A stretch of DNA of 64,000 nucleotides, taken from positions 4,898,001 through 4,962,000 of the forward strand of contig OX291551.1 in the NCBI GenBank assembly GCA_946406115.1, read 5' to 3'. Positions within the stretch are counted from its first letter, which is position 1; every line of letters begins with the position of its first letter. Made by a program: the position numbers and the translations under genes. The notes beneath the pieces are model-generated. The model had not been told where the DNA came from and did no database searches. It was given only the letters and a program-made list of their open reading frames with translations. Shown piece by piece: positions 45,988-57,955 of this stretch. The stretch comes from Apoda limacodes (lineage: Eukaryota; Arthropoda; Insecta; Lepidoptera; Limacodidae).

Positions 45988-46904
45988 TTTTCAATCTTAT
46001 GTTCAAAAAACTAGCTTGACGCCAATTTACTTTGTTTTTTTTTTTAAATTGAGGTTGCGTTCGAAATTGTACCAACTACAACCTCTGCCATTGCTATCAA
46101 ATCAACGTATGATATTTTTTAAGTTAGCTGTATAAACTTTTAATAATATTAATAATTTATAAAACTCACTTAAAAACGAAAAAATGCTATGTAGTTATAT
46201 TCTTAATTAAAATGAACAAGGTTAAGTATTTGTGCCGAAATTTGTTTCTGACCAGTCATTGTATTGTTTTTTTTTCATCATCGGGTTAAATCGAAACGTC
46301 AATGTTCGAACAGTGAATTACTTTGCCTCACTAGTTAGCAAAATTCGATTTTGCTCACTGAATTTGGACAGCAAAACTATCCTTTTCGTGATGGTGGATG
46401 AAAAAGTATTTGAATCACAAGTCTGGTAGCCATAGTATAAGTCTAGTTTAGTTTGGGACCAGGTTGCTTTGCCTTAGAATTAGGTTGTGAGTTGTGAGAG
46501 GCTAAATAAGACTGAAAGGACCATATATATAAAAAGAGTATAATTGATTTCAACTTATGAAATTTTCTTATTTTGTATCACATCACTTCTGTCGTCTGTT
46601 AAGCCAAATGTTGTGACAGAGGTCGGATGTGAAATTAGTTCCGAAAAGTATGAGAGTTTATTACGATAATGTTTTGAGTTTGTCCGGTCTCGACAGGCAA
46701 AGGTACCATGTAGCAACTAACCAAGTCATACAACCTTGTTAATAGTGAAGATTCATAGTTTGCGTAGAGTATTTTAGCGTTCTATATAGCGTGTTATAGA
46801 TTATAAAGTAAACCTTCATGAAATAGAGCATGATACTCTATTTTATAGTGCGTTTGGCAAAGCTACCTGAGATACTCAGTAATAAATATTACAGCAAACA
46901 GCTA
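45988..46904. other. No gene seen
   Basis: AT-rich. A 65-codon plus-strand ORF at 46232-46429 has no recognisable motif. Confidence 0.5.
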
Positions 46905-47157
46905 CTTTCTACCATCAGACCGCTCGCCATCGGCAGGGAATATATCCTCATACTTTGAAACTAAATGGTCACGAAGAGTGCAGTTTCAGATTAGGTTGTG
47001 GAATGAGCTCCTTGCCTAGATTTTCTCTAAGAAGTAGCTATTAGATTTTTAAAGGGTCGGTAACGCGCAAGTGATGCCCTGGTATTGCAATCGTCCATAG
47101 GCTGCGGTGACCGCTTACCATCAGGCGGACCGTAAGCTTGTTTGCCACCTCAATTTA
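46905..47157 (+). pseudogene. LINE (Jockey-type) 3' end fragment
   Basis: It starts CTACCATCAGACCGCTCGCC with CATCGGCAGGGAATATATCC, includes TTAGGTTGTGGAATGAGCTC, and ends TACCATCAGGCGGACCGTAAG then CTTGTTTGCCACC. Relative to the copy near 54.5 kb it lacks a block after the AGTTTCAGA segment. Confidence 0.75.
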
Positions 47158-47324
47158 CTTATTATTGTAGCAAATGACATTTCTTTTTTCATATAATCAT
47201 ATTGTTTCCAATAGAGATATTTTATCCATCACCGCACAAATTTGCTTTTATCAGCACATAAACCGTACATAAAGGGCATTTTCAAATCAATATATTTTCA
47301 ATACCCCCAGAGTCAACGTTCTAA

Positions 47325-47420
47325 AGCTTACAAAGCTCGCCTGCGCTGTTCTGATAAGAGCTTTGCGGATATATTCCGATTGACTGAATAACGTTTTAGG
47401 AAAACTTATTTTTGCACAGT
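47325..47420 (+). repeat. Dispersed repeat, copy 1 of 2
   Basis: AAAGCTCGCCTGCGCTGTTC then TGATAAGAGCTTTGCGG corresponds to AAAGCTCGCCTGCACTGTGC then TGATAGGAGCTTTACGT at 51027. The unit contains an AAAGCTC/GAGCTTT inverted pair and continues ATTCCGATTGACTGAATAAC versus TTTCGATTGGCCGAACAAT. Confidence 0.55.
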
Positions 47421-48319
47421 GGATAATTTTGTGGAATAGATGGCGGTAGTTTCTGTGGGTTATTTTGTTAAGTTATAAAGTAAACAGTACTGGACTATGA
47501 TAAGATTTTTGTTGTGATGAGACACTGATTACAAGATGATAAAATTCTAGCCAAGTTCGGCATAAATAAATGTGTTGGTATTAGAATATTTTTATTTTTA
47601 TAAGGTATAAAATTTAATAGCATTTCCGAATATCATTGCCTGCCTATAGACTAAAATTATCCTACCCAACGGATAGAAATGGACTTAGGTAGATCGATAG
47701 TATGGGTACACAATTGACAAATATTGTCGTTATAAAGGCAAACTGTATTAAGCGACAAAATAACCAATAAGTGTATGGATGTATGGATCTTCTTACCCGA
47801 CAATAAAGAATCACGGGCTTACACGGACGCAGTCATGGGAATTGGCTTGTACACAATTACCTGTAGATTAAAAATTCCTATAAATGTCGTCGTTTAAGCT
47901 GCAAAAATATGTCCCTTTAAGTGGCTGAGACCACAACAACAACAAACTGTTTATATTATTTCATGTGTTAAGTTTGTTGAAATGTGCAGTAAAATCAATA
48001 ACGAAGTTTCGTTGTAACATGCAAAGTTGCGCAATAAAGCTCAAACGTTTCGTTGTCGCGCGATTAAGTTTCACGACGCTTCTTCAATGAAACTTCTGAC
48101 AAAAGCTCTGCTAAAAATAAATTCAGATGTTTGTTTGAATTAAGCTATAAGTTTTTAACTTTTGTTGGCCTATTGCGCAGTATCGAATAAGTGTTCCACA
48201 AAAAAACTTCAATAATTATAATACATAATTCACGCGTATTTACGGGTATACCGTCTTATTTATAATTTTTTTTATAAAATATTAAGAATTTTTTGTAGTC
48301 AAGTACAAGTAGAGAGCTC
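47421..48319. other. No gene seen
   Basis: AT-rich DNA without long ORFs or recognised repeats. Confidence 0.5.
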
Positions 48320-48443
48320 AAATAAACACACTAACTTTAGGCCTAATAAAACTACTAACTTTTAACCTTATAAACGCAATAACTTTTGACCTAATAAACA
48401 CACAAAATTTTGACCTTATAAACACACTTATTTTAAACCTCTA
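48320..48443 (+). repeat. Degenerate tandem repeat, five units of about 25 bp
   Basis: Units follow AATAAACACACTAACTTTAG then GCCT, with variants ACTTTTAACCTTATAAACGC, ACTTTTGACCTAATAAACAC and ATTTTGACCTTATAAACACA. Confidence 0.75.
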
Positions 48444-48574
48444 ATTAACTTTTGGATTTTGTGAAATTAGGCTTGAAAATCTCAATTAACACATTTTGTA
48501 TTTGAATCACAATATAAATGAACGACTGATACATTTCGAGTTAGGTAGTTGTATGTATGGGCTGTAGTAAACCT

Positions 48575-48725
48575 GCAAGTCCCAGCTTGTGACAGATTAA
48601 TCTACGGTAACGACGATGTCAGGTTGATTGAGCTGCATTCTAGATACATCCAATCGACAAACAGCGTTGTCGTGACCACGTTCACTTGTGATTGCAATTT
48701 TATTGTCTGATAAACAAGTAGGACT
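48575..48725 (+). repeat. Dispersed repeat related to 53390-53570
   Basis: GTCAGGTTGATTGAGCTGCA then TTCTAGATAC and TCGACAAACAGCG correspond to GCAGGTTAATTACGCTGCGT then TCCAGATAGC and TCTACAAACAGTTCG in the other copy. Both sit in otherwise AT-rich DNA. Confidence 0.5.
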
Positions 48726-49594
48726 GTTTTCCAAGTTTTCATTTTGCATCGTATTTCATATTTGTCAGAGAAAAAAAAAAAAAAATTTTGTAGGCACCTT
48801 GAACATATAATTGACGACACAAATAATAAGTTAAAACGCACGAGCTTAAGTAAGAGCTAACCCGTTTTTGACACCATACAGAACCCGGCATAAAAATAAT
48901 ATTAAAAAAATGATTTATACGCACCTGAGTCTCAGTTAAGTGCGTTAGACAAGGACTGTATTTTTTTCTATTATCTCATGTTCAAGTGACGATTACCGGA
49001 CTATAATTTAATACTATAGTACTGCCTCAGCCTTAGCATTCAATCAAGGAAATATTAGTTTAGATCTGTATTTAGGTCTTAATATCCGGTGTCAGTTGAA
49101 CGCTAGGTGCTGTCTGACCACTTTACTACGTAGTGACCGTTTGTTAGACAGCTGACACACAGGGGACAAGGGGACACTGTGATGCTTGTATTTACCGCAT
49201 CATGTACCGTCTACATTCGACTGATACATACATGTATTTACTCCTAACAGGACATGGAATTCTCTAAGTGATTTTGTGTATATTTATATCAAGATGTAGA
49301 TCATTCAATAAGGTACGAGAATGATTTGTTTGGGATGGTTAATAAGTTTTAATTGCATTTGAAAGTGACGTTAAAAAGAATTATCTTTATACATTTACAC
49401 TCTTTCAAATTTTTGCATCAAGTGGAATGACATAACTACACCAAAATTATGAATAATTGCTAGTTTTGCACCTCATATGGTTTGCTTTCATCGTCGTATT
49501 CTAGAAAATTTGGTAAAGTCCGACTCTTACATCGCGGATGCCGTCCTACTATAGAATTTATGAACCCAAACAACAACAAAAAGTGTCCCGCCTA

Positions 49595-49655
49595 TCAGTC
49601 ACCTATCCGGTGACTGATAACTATCAACGTTGCTTAACTTCCGGTATCGTATAGT
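49595..49655 (-). mobile_element. 5S rRNA-derived SINE fragment, reversed
   Basis: The reverse complement reads GATACCGGAAGTTAAGCAAC then GTTGATAG and TCACCGGATAGGTGACTG. It keeps the AAGTTAAGCAACG core of 5S rRNA but is degraded beyond it. Confidence 0.6.
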
Positions 49656-49964
49656 TAAGAGTGTTTTCGCTAGATGGCTCTTATATGGTAATTTTAAATG
49701 GGAATGACGGGAGCCTGTCTGGGAATTTTATTATTTGTTTTTATGGTACTTTAGAGCTCATACTACAATCACTGCAATTTAAGCTTCTATGTGTATAATA
49801 GTTTAACGTTAGAGCAAAAACGATAAAAACTTGTTTCTTCTATGCTATTAAATTTCTACTTTGTGATTTTTTTATTATTTGTTACGTAGATTATCTGCCA
49901 TGACACATAACATATTCTGTAAACGTCCGTCAAAGTTGTCTAGTTCGATTCGTCTATCGGAAAC

Positions 49965-50110
49965 GATATGCGAATTTAAGAAATGTAGTGCGTGTTCAGT
50001 TATTCGATGGGTGACCGCGTCTAGTAGCTAAAGCTCTTTAGAAGGCACATGAAGCTGTTGGTCCTGGCTGTGGTCATATTAAAGTAACCGCTAAGCAAAG
50101 TCATGAGTAG
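49965..50110 (+). mobile_element. 5S rRNA-derived SINE, diverged
   Basis: GGAAACGATATGCGAATTTA then TCGATGGGTGACCGCG follow the 5S layout. AGAAGGCACATGAAGCTGTT then GGTCCTGGCTGTGGTCATAT follow the post-5S body of this arthropod SINE family, in which a GGCACGTTAA..GGTCCCGGCTG block is typical. Confidence 0.7.
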
Positions 50111-50147
50111 CTAAACACTTAGTAAAGTGGTAACTAGCTTTTTTATC

Positions 50148-50606
50148 GCACTAGGGTGGCAAACAAGCTTACGATCCATCTGATGGTAAGCGGTCACAGC
50201 AGCCTGTGGACGCTTGCGCATTGCTGACCCTTCAAGAATCCAATAACTTCTTTCGTGAAGGGCCCTATATCGTTGTTCTTGGCAGGGTGCTCATCCCACA
50301 ACCCAAGTGCTCGTGGTAGGAAGTTTTTCTGAAATCGCACTGTACGCGACCATATAGATTCTAAAGTGTGAAAATGAATTCCTTACCGAAAACAGTGGGA
50401 TGGCAGAAAGTAGCTCTGGGTATCATTTCAAACTATTCCTCAGAACACATCCCATTGTACAAGCGGTAGAACACACACAGGGAGGCAAAGTCTCTCCTCA
50501 GACTTAAGGGTTCGATCAAAGAGTAAGTAATCTTTGGATTCGATACGGCTAGTAAACCGTCGTTGAATCGAGTCAAAAGGGCCAAGCTGGTGTCTGGGTG
50601 GTATAC
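50148..50606 (-). pseudogene. LINE (Jockey-type) C-terminal fragment, reversed
   Basis: It begins AGGGTGGCAAACAAGCTTAC and contains, reversed, the CGGCAACGC block, the MG-F-KK coding block, the W/NELP-like block, CCATTGTACAAGCGGTAGAAC (LYNG..VFYR coding) and AAAGGGCCAAGCTGG. Several stops and frameshifts are present. Confidence 0.75.
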
Positions 50607-51009
50607 GTGTTAAAATGGGGTATATCGCGTCGTATGGCTTTCAGAATTTCATTCATTCATTCATTATTCAGACCCACATTAATATCATGCATATTTTTTA
50701 ATGATTAAGGCAAAAACTAAAGAGTGAAAAGGGACTGAGTTTAAAACAATACCTTTTTTAACTAACAATTATTCTTCAAATCTGTTTACAAGTGGGATAT
50801 AATTGATATACAATTATTAATGAACCTGAGAAACCTATAAATAATCCAAATAACAAAATATAAATTAGTAGATTTTTACTTGGATTTAACCAGTAAAATA
50901 AACTTAGTTCTTACCTCTACTCAGAAAAACGCTCACTGCACTGTATAATATACTTAGCCAAAAACGTAAAGTTAGTTTTGAAACCAATAAGTCTTTCAAT
51001 TTGTGAATC

Positions 51010-51140
51010 GTCATTTAAAAGCTAACAAAGCTCGCCTGCACTGTGCTGATAGGAGCTTTACGTATACACTCCAGTCTTTCTCATTGGTCACATTGGTGCT
51101 CAAAATAATTTCGATTGGCCGAACAATTTTATGGACACTT
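51010..51140 (+). repeat. Dispersed repeat, copy 2 of 2
   Basis: Counterpart of 47325-47420. It is extended by CTCATTGGTCACATTGG, and an ORF of 78 codons across it appears accidental. Confidence 0.5.
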
Positions 51141-51432
51141 ACTTCATTTTCATACAAAAAAATTAACCCATTACTTTCCTATAAGGGTGTCGTCAGTCAA
51201 ATATATAAACAAATAGAAGTGGTAGGTGTTGTCAATTAATAGTTTGTCACTACCTGTCACTAGCATAACTTATATTAAAAGTTATAAATTAATAGCTCAA
51301 AGAAGTTCAAGTATATTAAAAAAATAAAATAATAAGAAATGCATACGTACTCATACGAATATACAGACATTATAAAAATAAGTATAGTGCGTCTACAAAA
51401 TCTTGGCACATCCTAAAACACCACAATGGATA

Positions 51433-51433
<1 letters not shown>

Positions 51434-51466
<33 letters not shown>
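51434..51466. repeat. (TG)n microsatellite
   Basis: About 16 uninterrupted TG dinucleotides. Confidence 0.95.
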
Positions 51467-51467
<1 letters not shown>

Positions 51468-51591
51468 CTTTGCGAATGTTACACATATATACAAAACTAT
51501 TTTATAATTTTTTTTACAGTCATTAAATACAGTGGTTGCCAAGATTTTGAAGACAGTGTTTACAGTTACGTATTTTAATAATTATAATACA

Positions 51592-52180
51592 ACTAGCTGT
51601 TGCCCGCGGCTCTGATCTCACTAAATTGTCCTTCTCCGTATCTTTAACTATTCTTGTGTAAATTTCAGATCAATTAGATGCTCCGTTGCGGCTGGATTGA
51701 GTAAAAAACGTTACAGTTATTCCCGTGGGAACTTCTGAATTTTCTGGGATGAAAAATAGCATATATCTTATTCCAGGACCTAACCTATATGTGTGCCAGG
51801 TTTCATCCAGAACCATCCAGTGGTTGCAGCGTGATTGAATAACAAACAACCAAACATCCAAACTTTAGCATTTATAATTTTAATGGGAAAGCTGGTAATT
51901 AATAAAAAATTTTAGCGGCACAACCCGCTCTGAATTCGGTTATCGGCGTGAAACTCTTTAATGATACTAATGAAGTTTGCTATAGCAAGCTATAGCTTCA
52001 TCTATTGTTCTTTAAACTCTGTAATAGTTATTCCCGCGGGATTTTTTTTGGGATAAAAAGTAGCCTATGTGTTAAACCAGGACGTCAGCTACCTCCATAC
52101 CAAATTTCATTAAATTTAGTAAAGCTGTTTGAGCATAAAGAAGTAACAAAAACATTCAGTAACTTTTGCCTTATATTAGT
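51592..52180 (+). repeat. Two tandem pieces of the CTAGCTGTTGCCCGCGG lepidopteran repeat
   Basis: The first (51592-51890) starts ACTAGCTGTTGCCCGCGGC and has ACAGTTATTCCCGTGGGAAC, GGGATGAAAAATAGC and TGTGCCAGGTTTCATCCAG. The second (about 51905-52160) has AATAGTTATTCCCGCGGGAT, GGGATAAAAAGTAGCCTATG and CCAAATTTCATTAAATTTAG. Both are non-coding members of a family also seen at 6787-6960 and 9954-9990. Confidence 0.75.
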
Positions 52181-53235
52181 GTGATGTGAAGTGATGTGAT
52201 AGTGTGATAATATTTGGTATAAAATCAGTATTACAATTACTTTTTGTGACTTTTAACCTTTACCTATTTAATTTTATGGCTTACTAATAAATAATATGTG
52301 GTTTGTTTGTTTGTTGCCAAATTGCTATCGAGATTGTAATTGAGAGTTAAAGGTTATCCTACTAATATACGTAAATGATCTTAAAGTTGTAGATAGTCTT
52401 ATATCAGAAAATGTGTAAATAACACATACAAGACCGTTGGCAAGTCTAAAGCGAAAACGTTAATTACAATCCATGTTTCATTAACAGTGATTAGTCATGC
52501 GAGGAATAATAGAGCCGCAATAACGCGTTCCACGTAATGTTTGATTCCTCACATAGCGTATAGATTTGTTACACATCGCAACACAAAGCTCACTAATGAG
52601 AATAGCTTTACGTTAAGTCGTATGTTATAATTTGGCAACAATTGGATAATTCCTTTTCTTCACACATATTCAAAATTGAAATTATTTATTGCATTAGGCT
52701 TAAACAACCACGACACGAGTATTTTACAAGCAAGAGTGCTGTAAAACAATAGAAAAGAAGGTGCTGTTAAAATCGTATAAAGCATATGACAAACGGCAAT
52801 ATGCATAACTAAATTGTGTAATTGTACTATTAAATTTCATTATTTAATTATCTAAGCCTATTAATTATTTATTGCAAAACACCAAATCAAAAATTAGAAT
52901 AATAATATATTAAGACAGGTTTTTTGAAAATTGCAGTTCAACCAACAAAAAATTAGATCATGACAAGAAAAAGAGGAAAACTAAACGCTTCTTGATTTGT
53001 TGATCATGATTTTTAAAGGATCATATACTTGGACAGTACTAAAGTTAACAGGCTTTGAAGTCGCCAAGAATAATAATGCTTGCAATAATGAGATGAGAGG
53101 ATGAAGAGAAATAGAGTATTTAAAGAGATGGTCTGTAAAATAATAATATGATAAGTAATACGTATCAATTTTCACACGAATCGGTACAAATGGAAAACTA
53201 ATCACATTTTGTCTAAATATATGTAACCGATGGAT
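52181..53235. other. No gene seen
   Basis: AT-rich. The 98-codon minus-strand ORF starting at 53277 runs into the LINE scrap and has no recognisable domain. Confidence 0.5.
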
Positions 53236-53312
53236 TTTGTTTGAAATGATGCCCACGGCTACTGTCTGCCATCGCACCGCTCACCATCGGCAGGGAATTT
53301 ATTCTCACAGTT
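53236..53312 (+). pseudogene. Short LINE (Jockey-type) coding scrap
   Basis: TTGAAATGATGCCCACGGCT then CATCGCACCGCTCACCATCG and GGCAGGGAATTTATTCTCAC match the EMMPTA block seen in longer copies. Confidence 0.7.
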
Positions 53313-53389
53313 TAAAACTTTAGTAGGTAATAGATTTGTAATGTTTTTTCATCCCAAATATGTACAAACTATATGTTTTTTTTCGCAAT

Positions 53390-53570
53390 CTCCGCCGACC
53401 CTAGCTTGTATAATAATATCGCAAGCATGCAGCCCCCCAGCCCTAGCCAGTGACAGGTCAATTAAGGATTACGACTGCAGGTTAATTACGCTGCGTTCCA
53501 GATAGCGTTCGGTCTACAAACAGTTCGAGCTTAATGGATTACAATTGACTTGTTGTATAAGATAGGTATA
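53390..53570 (+). repeat. Dispersed repeat related to 48575-48725
   Basis: See the counterpart copy. This one also contains GCATGCAGCCCCCCAGCCC, a local GC-rich stretch. Confidence 0.45.
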
Positions 53571-53909
53571 CAATTATTTAGAACCTATAGGAGTTTTATT
53601 TTATTTGAAAGGATAAACCCTTATATCTCTTTGTTCGCGATCTGTTTGTTTGTCAAGGTCCTTTATTAGAGACCGTCGGAAGTAAAAACTTAAAATTTAT
53701 CATTGCAGTGATTTACGTGTCCCGTTTATTTTCCTGTTGTCAAAAGTTAAAAAAATAAATAAATGAAATATTTTCACACTACACCTGCTCGGAAAGAACC
53801 TTGATACATAATTAGGTATCTGACAGAACGATGAGAGACATGCTTCTAGAATAAAGTTTTATGTGCTTTTTAAATATATAGTAATTTTTCCTCAAATACA
53901 CGGGTCGTG

Positions 53910-54590
53910 CAAACATTCCTCGTTCCGTTGTAGAGGAACTTTGTCCTATAGCGACTTTGGATTCGATTCTACTCTACAAAGACACAAGTCTGCGCATTTA
54001 CTCATAAGAAAACTCCATTTACTGTGGTCCCACAATTCCAGAACACTCCCCTCTCTTTCTCCAAGAACATTGAGATCTTTGGTGTTGACATCTCCAGTGA
54101 TGTTCAGTTCTGAGATTGCAATTCAATGTGAAGTTGGCGTCCAAAAAACTTGTTGTACTCAACAGAGCAAAGCAGTAACTCACGTCGGGGCAAAGGTTGC
54201 TGCTTTACAAGTCGCAAATTGGGCCCCACATGAAGTACTGCTGCCATCTCTGGGCGGGTGCACCTGGATGCCAGCTTGGCCCTTTTGACTCGGTTCAACG
54301 ACGGGCTGTGAGAATTATCGCCGATCCTTAACTCACTTGCCGTGTCGAGCCCTTAAGTCTAAGGACAGGCTTTGCCTCTGTGTGTGTGTTCTACCGCTTG
54401 TACAATGGGATGTGCTCTAAAGAAATTATTCGTAATGATGCCCACGGTTACTTCCCACTTGCACCCCTCGCCATCAGCAGGGAATTCATTCTCACACTTG
54501 AGAACCGAAATGGTCCCGCGAACGCTTGGATTGTGGAATGAGCTCCCTGCCAAGGTTTTCTCTAAGAACTACCTAGTATGAGATTCTCAC
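53910..54590 (+). pseudogene. LINE (Jockey-type) reverse transcriptase C-terminal region, broken
   Basis: Successive frames give short matches to the region downstream of the LINE reverse transcriptase: a THKK-like coding block with VPQFQNTPL, then LGVLNRAKQ-like, LLLYKSQI-like and CHLWAGAPG-like blocks before QRRAVRIIADP at about 54295-54330. LCVCSTA/YNGMCS-like coding and the W/NELP block follow to 54575. The protein would bind and reverse-transcribe its own RNA; here multiple frameshifts abolish it. A 141-codon ORF at 53863-54288 is an out-of-frame shadow. Confidence 0.75.
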
Positions 54591-55774
54591 CTTACCTTAG
54601 TGTAAAATAAACGGAGTGACACAATGACTCTAAAAACACTTCTTGTTACAAACATTTTAAGCTTTAAGTGGACTTTGGCAAATCATTGCAACATACTCAG
54701 TGCCTGTCACACAAATCATGAAACAAGTGAACTGTTGTAATCAAACTTTAGCTTAAAGTATGTTTTATTGATGTGAAAACTTCTATAGCGGCGTTGTGCA
54801 CTTTTTTTGGTATGGGTAAAAAATGATAAACTCGCGTCAGGTCACGTGTCCTAATCGTGGAAATTCGTAAGACGGAAACCGTAATGCCACGCCTATTATA
54901 ATTTTTATTTTTAGTATTCGCGATTATGAGTAGTACAGGGAGGTTGGATATGGAATTTTAATTCTATGACAGATTGCGATGTCAAATATACTACGTCAAA
55001 AAAGTAAATAAACAAACATTAGTATTTCTTGACAATGTCAAAGACATGTCTTGTGACATATTTGAGTGTTAAGCGCGAATCGTGTGTAAAGGTTTTCACT
55101 TCTGCCGGCACTCCCAGATTGCAACTCGTTTTTTTTTAAGTAGACTTTCATACAGCACTTTTTAATCGTCATTCGTTGGTTCATCATAAATTGTATAGAC
55201 TTCACCATTCACTTCACCATTGGTGGTAATTTTTTAAATTAATAATTATCCTAACGGTTCATAAGTGCTGTTTAAAAGTCTATTTGAATGAAAAAGTTTG
55301 AGTTTGAATTTGAGTTGTACCCGTACTTACAAAAGGAGTGTAGTCTAACATTGCTCTTGCCTCTATTGACTTTCTTAAGGACACTTTTTAACTTGTTCTT
55401 ATGAATATACCTTTTCTAGTTAAATTCTATTTCTTAAATCGCCATACATATTAAAGTGAGGTTGGACGTGTAGCTGTGGTGCTTAGCACTTCGATAAAGA
55501 GTTATTCTTCTCATAATATTATTGAATTTTATATCGAATTTTATTGCTTTAAGGTTTAAGAGTAAAAATCTGATGTAAAACGATTCCAGTAAGCAGCAAT
55601 AAGATTTTATTGTATGTATTAATAAAATAACGAGGTCATAATTTAATGGTGGTATACCTGTGTGTAATGATAACATTAAATTAGGAGGAAACTAGCATTG
55701 ATTGATCATATATATTAAAAATGAGACGAAAAATATTTAATGCGGATATTTTAAAACAGGTGGAATATGTATGT
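54591..55774. other. No gene seen
   Basis: AT-rich, with short ORFs only. Confidence 0.5.
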
Positions 55775-56128
55775 GTTCTAAACAGTCTCGAGTGTGCCAG
55801 ACTAAAATTGCTTTGGCACATTCGTTACTCCTTCCTATTCTCGATTATGCCGACGTTAGCTATCCTGACCTTACAGTGGAGTTAATATATATATGTATTC
55901 ATGTTGTATGTATTTATTTATTGTAATATATGTATTGATATATCTATATATTTCAAATATATTACCTGCACTTCCTATCCCCCGTATTTATTTTGCAATT
56001 TCCTCTACCCAAAGGAAGAAATCGCTTATTAGCGATAAGACCGCCTACATTGTGATTTTCCTTTGTTTTTTATTGTTATTTGTATATTTTTAAGTGTGCA
56101 ATAAAGTATATTACTAACTACTACTACT
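55775..56128 (+). pseudogene. Second LINE family: RT fragment joined to its 3' UTR
   Basis: The coding part reads TKIALAHSLLLPILDYADVS then YPDLT, typical of the conserved region behind the reverse transcriptase domain in R1/Jockey-group LINEs. After an apparent internal deletion the 3' part has AAATCGCTTATTAGCGATAA then GACCGCC and GTGCAATAAAGTATA, the standard 3' UTR of these elements in moths. Confidence 0.75.
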
Positions 56129-56134
56129 ACTTTG

Positions 56135-56213
56135 GAATTCGAGATAAAAATGTATGCAAGTAGGTTTTCGAGATATGTGAAAGTACTTGCATACATTTTT
56201 GTCTCGATGAATT
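56135..56213. repeat. Hairpin-forming inverted repeat, arms about 29 bp
   Basis: GAATTCGAGATAAAAATGTA then TGCAAGTA pairs with TACTTGCATACATTTTTGTC then TCGATGAATTC, around a loop of about 20 bp. Confidence 0.7.
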
Positions 56214-56299
56214 CATAAGGACGGTATCTTAGATAATATGTTAACTATTATAGTAGCATTAGAAATGGTCTTTGGTTTATCTAAACTTATACTTAAAAG

Positions 56300-56470
56300 T
56301 AATGTTTACTCATCCAATTTACCTAACACACCCAAAGGTTCACTGGAAGAAATCGCAGAATGTGATAAGTGCGCCTTTGTACACAAACGTGTAATTGTTA
56401 TTATCTTAAGTTTTATTTCTTTGTATTTAACTGTGTACAAAAAGTATTTATTAAATAAATAAATAAAAAG
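56300..56470 (+). repeat. LINE 3' UTR remnant
   Basis: TTCACTGGAAGAAATCGCAG then TGATAAGTGCGCCTTTGTAC resembles the 3' UTR of the second LINE family, and a TAAATAAATAAATAAA tail follows at 56453-56468. The 74-codon ORF through it is accidental. Confidence 0.55.
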
Positions 56471-57604
56471 AGAGAGGTAATGTGAGTTTGTACGTACTCA
56501 AAAATTTTAAATATTTCTTTTATTTGTTTAAAGCTTCAAATGGTTATAGACTATGATTAGTTCTCAAAAGTTTATTTATATAGGTTTCCATAAAAAGTGG
56601 AGTCAAAATTGCGGCTTGTCTATGACTTTTAATACTAAGCGTCAATATTAGCTTGATGCGATTAGTTCGCACCTAGCGCTAGATTTCCGTATAAGGTGTA
56701 TTTGTGCGTCACATTATTAGACTTTTATTAATAGACTTTTATTTATAGTATATTGGGTATTCAGAGAAGTAAGGAGAAAATTACTAACGAGTGGCTATTA
56801 AGAAGCCTAAGGCCGAATGTCGAAGGTTTAATGACTCGAGTTTGAAATTGCCGTTTCACCCGTGTTACACACAATGTTTTTCATCACATTCGCAAGTAAA
56901 TAAATAAAAATATAATGTGAATAAATAAATAAAGTCATCAAAACACAACTGAAATGGAAAACTTTTGTCAGTGTCAAATCTTTGAAGCTACTTTTCATGA
57001 AATATAAAAGCTTGTATTTAAGAATATTTTTTTGCAATTTACAATATTACTAAAAATCTCACGAAAGTATAAAACAATTTTAGGCCACAGTAAGTACTAT
57101 ATAGAAGAAAAATAGGGGCTGAATTTGCTTAGGCATCATGGTTTTTGAAAAATAGCTTGTTGATAACAGATTGAAAACTATCCAACATTACAATGTCAGC
57201 TGTGATAACAAAAAAGAAACATACGAATAGCAAAAATGACGAGGGTCGACACAAAAAATACTTCTAGTGCCGTAACTTTTTTGCGACGATCTCGAAAGCT
57301 TCACAGAATGAAGCTTATTAATGTACTCGTAGCTTTTAGCGAGATGAAAGTTCCTCGCGGCGGGGGCATTCGCTTGACGTATGACCACATTAGATACGTT
57401 GATGGAGAACTTACAGATGGTCACGAAAACATTATGATTTTATGACGCGTTATTACCGCTGTACCTATGTGTTCCACTGGTACTGGACATAATTCTTTGT
57501 AATATACGTTATCTCCTGATCTAATACATGATGTATTTTTAATACCAATTTGATAAAGTTTTTTTTGAAGATATCTAATCTGTATGTCTTTTATTTATAC
57601 CTCT
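56471..57604. other. No gene recognised
   Basis: AT-rich. Overlapping ORFs of 69 codons (plus) and 78 codons (minus) at 57188-57445 lie in a slightly GC-richer patch but show no recognisable motif. Confidence 0.45.
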
Positions 57605-57955
57605 AAGGTGGCAAACAAGCTTACACTTGCTTATTCCGCAAACTAAGCGTTCGCAGATCATTATGGTTCTAAAGTGTGAGAATGAATTCCCTGCCGATGG
57701 CGAGGGGTTCGATGGCAGAAAGTAACCGTGGGCATCATTTCGAACAACTCCTTAGAGCACATCCCATTTTACAAGAGGTAGAACACACACAGGGAGACAA
57801 AGTCTTACCTCAGACTTAAAGGTTCGATACGGCTAGTTAGTTTGGAATCGTCGAAAATTCTCTCAGCCCGTCGTAGAACCAAGTCAAACAGGCGAAGATA
57901 GTTTCCGGGTGCACCCGCCCAGAGATGGTAGCAGTACTCCATATGGGCCCGAACT
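57605..57955 (-). pseudogene. LINE (Jockey-type) C-terminal fragment, reversed
   Basis: It begins AAGGTGGCAAACAAGCTTAC and jumps, through an internal deletion, to GTTCTAAAGTGTGAGAATGA. It then covers GAACACACACAGGGAGACAA, TTCTCTCAGCCCGTCGTAG and GTGCACCCGCCCAGAGATGG in reverse, the CHLWAGA-encoding region. Confidence 0.75.

Noticed and set aside
53863..54288. 141-codon ORF as a gene
   Set aside because: The recognisable LINE motifs lie in other frames over the same bases; this ORF is a shadow.
57188..57445. Opposed ORFs of 78 and 69 codons as a gene
   Set aside because: Neither strand shows a recognisable domain, start context or splice signals.
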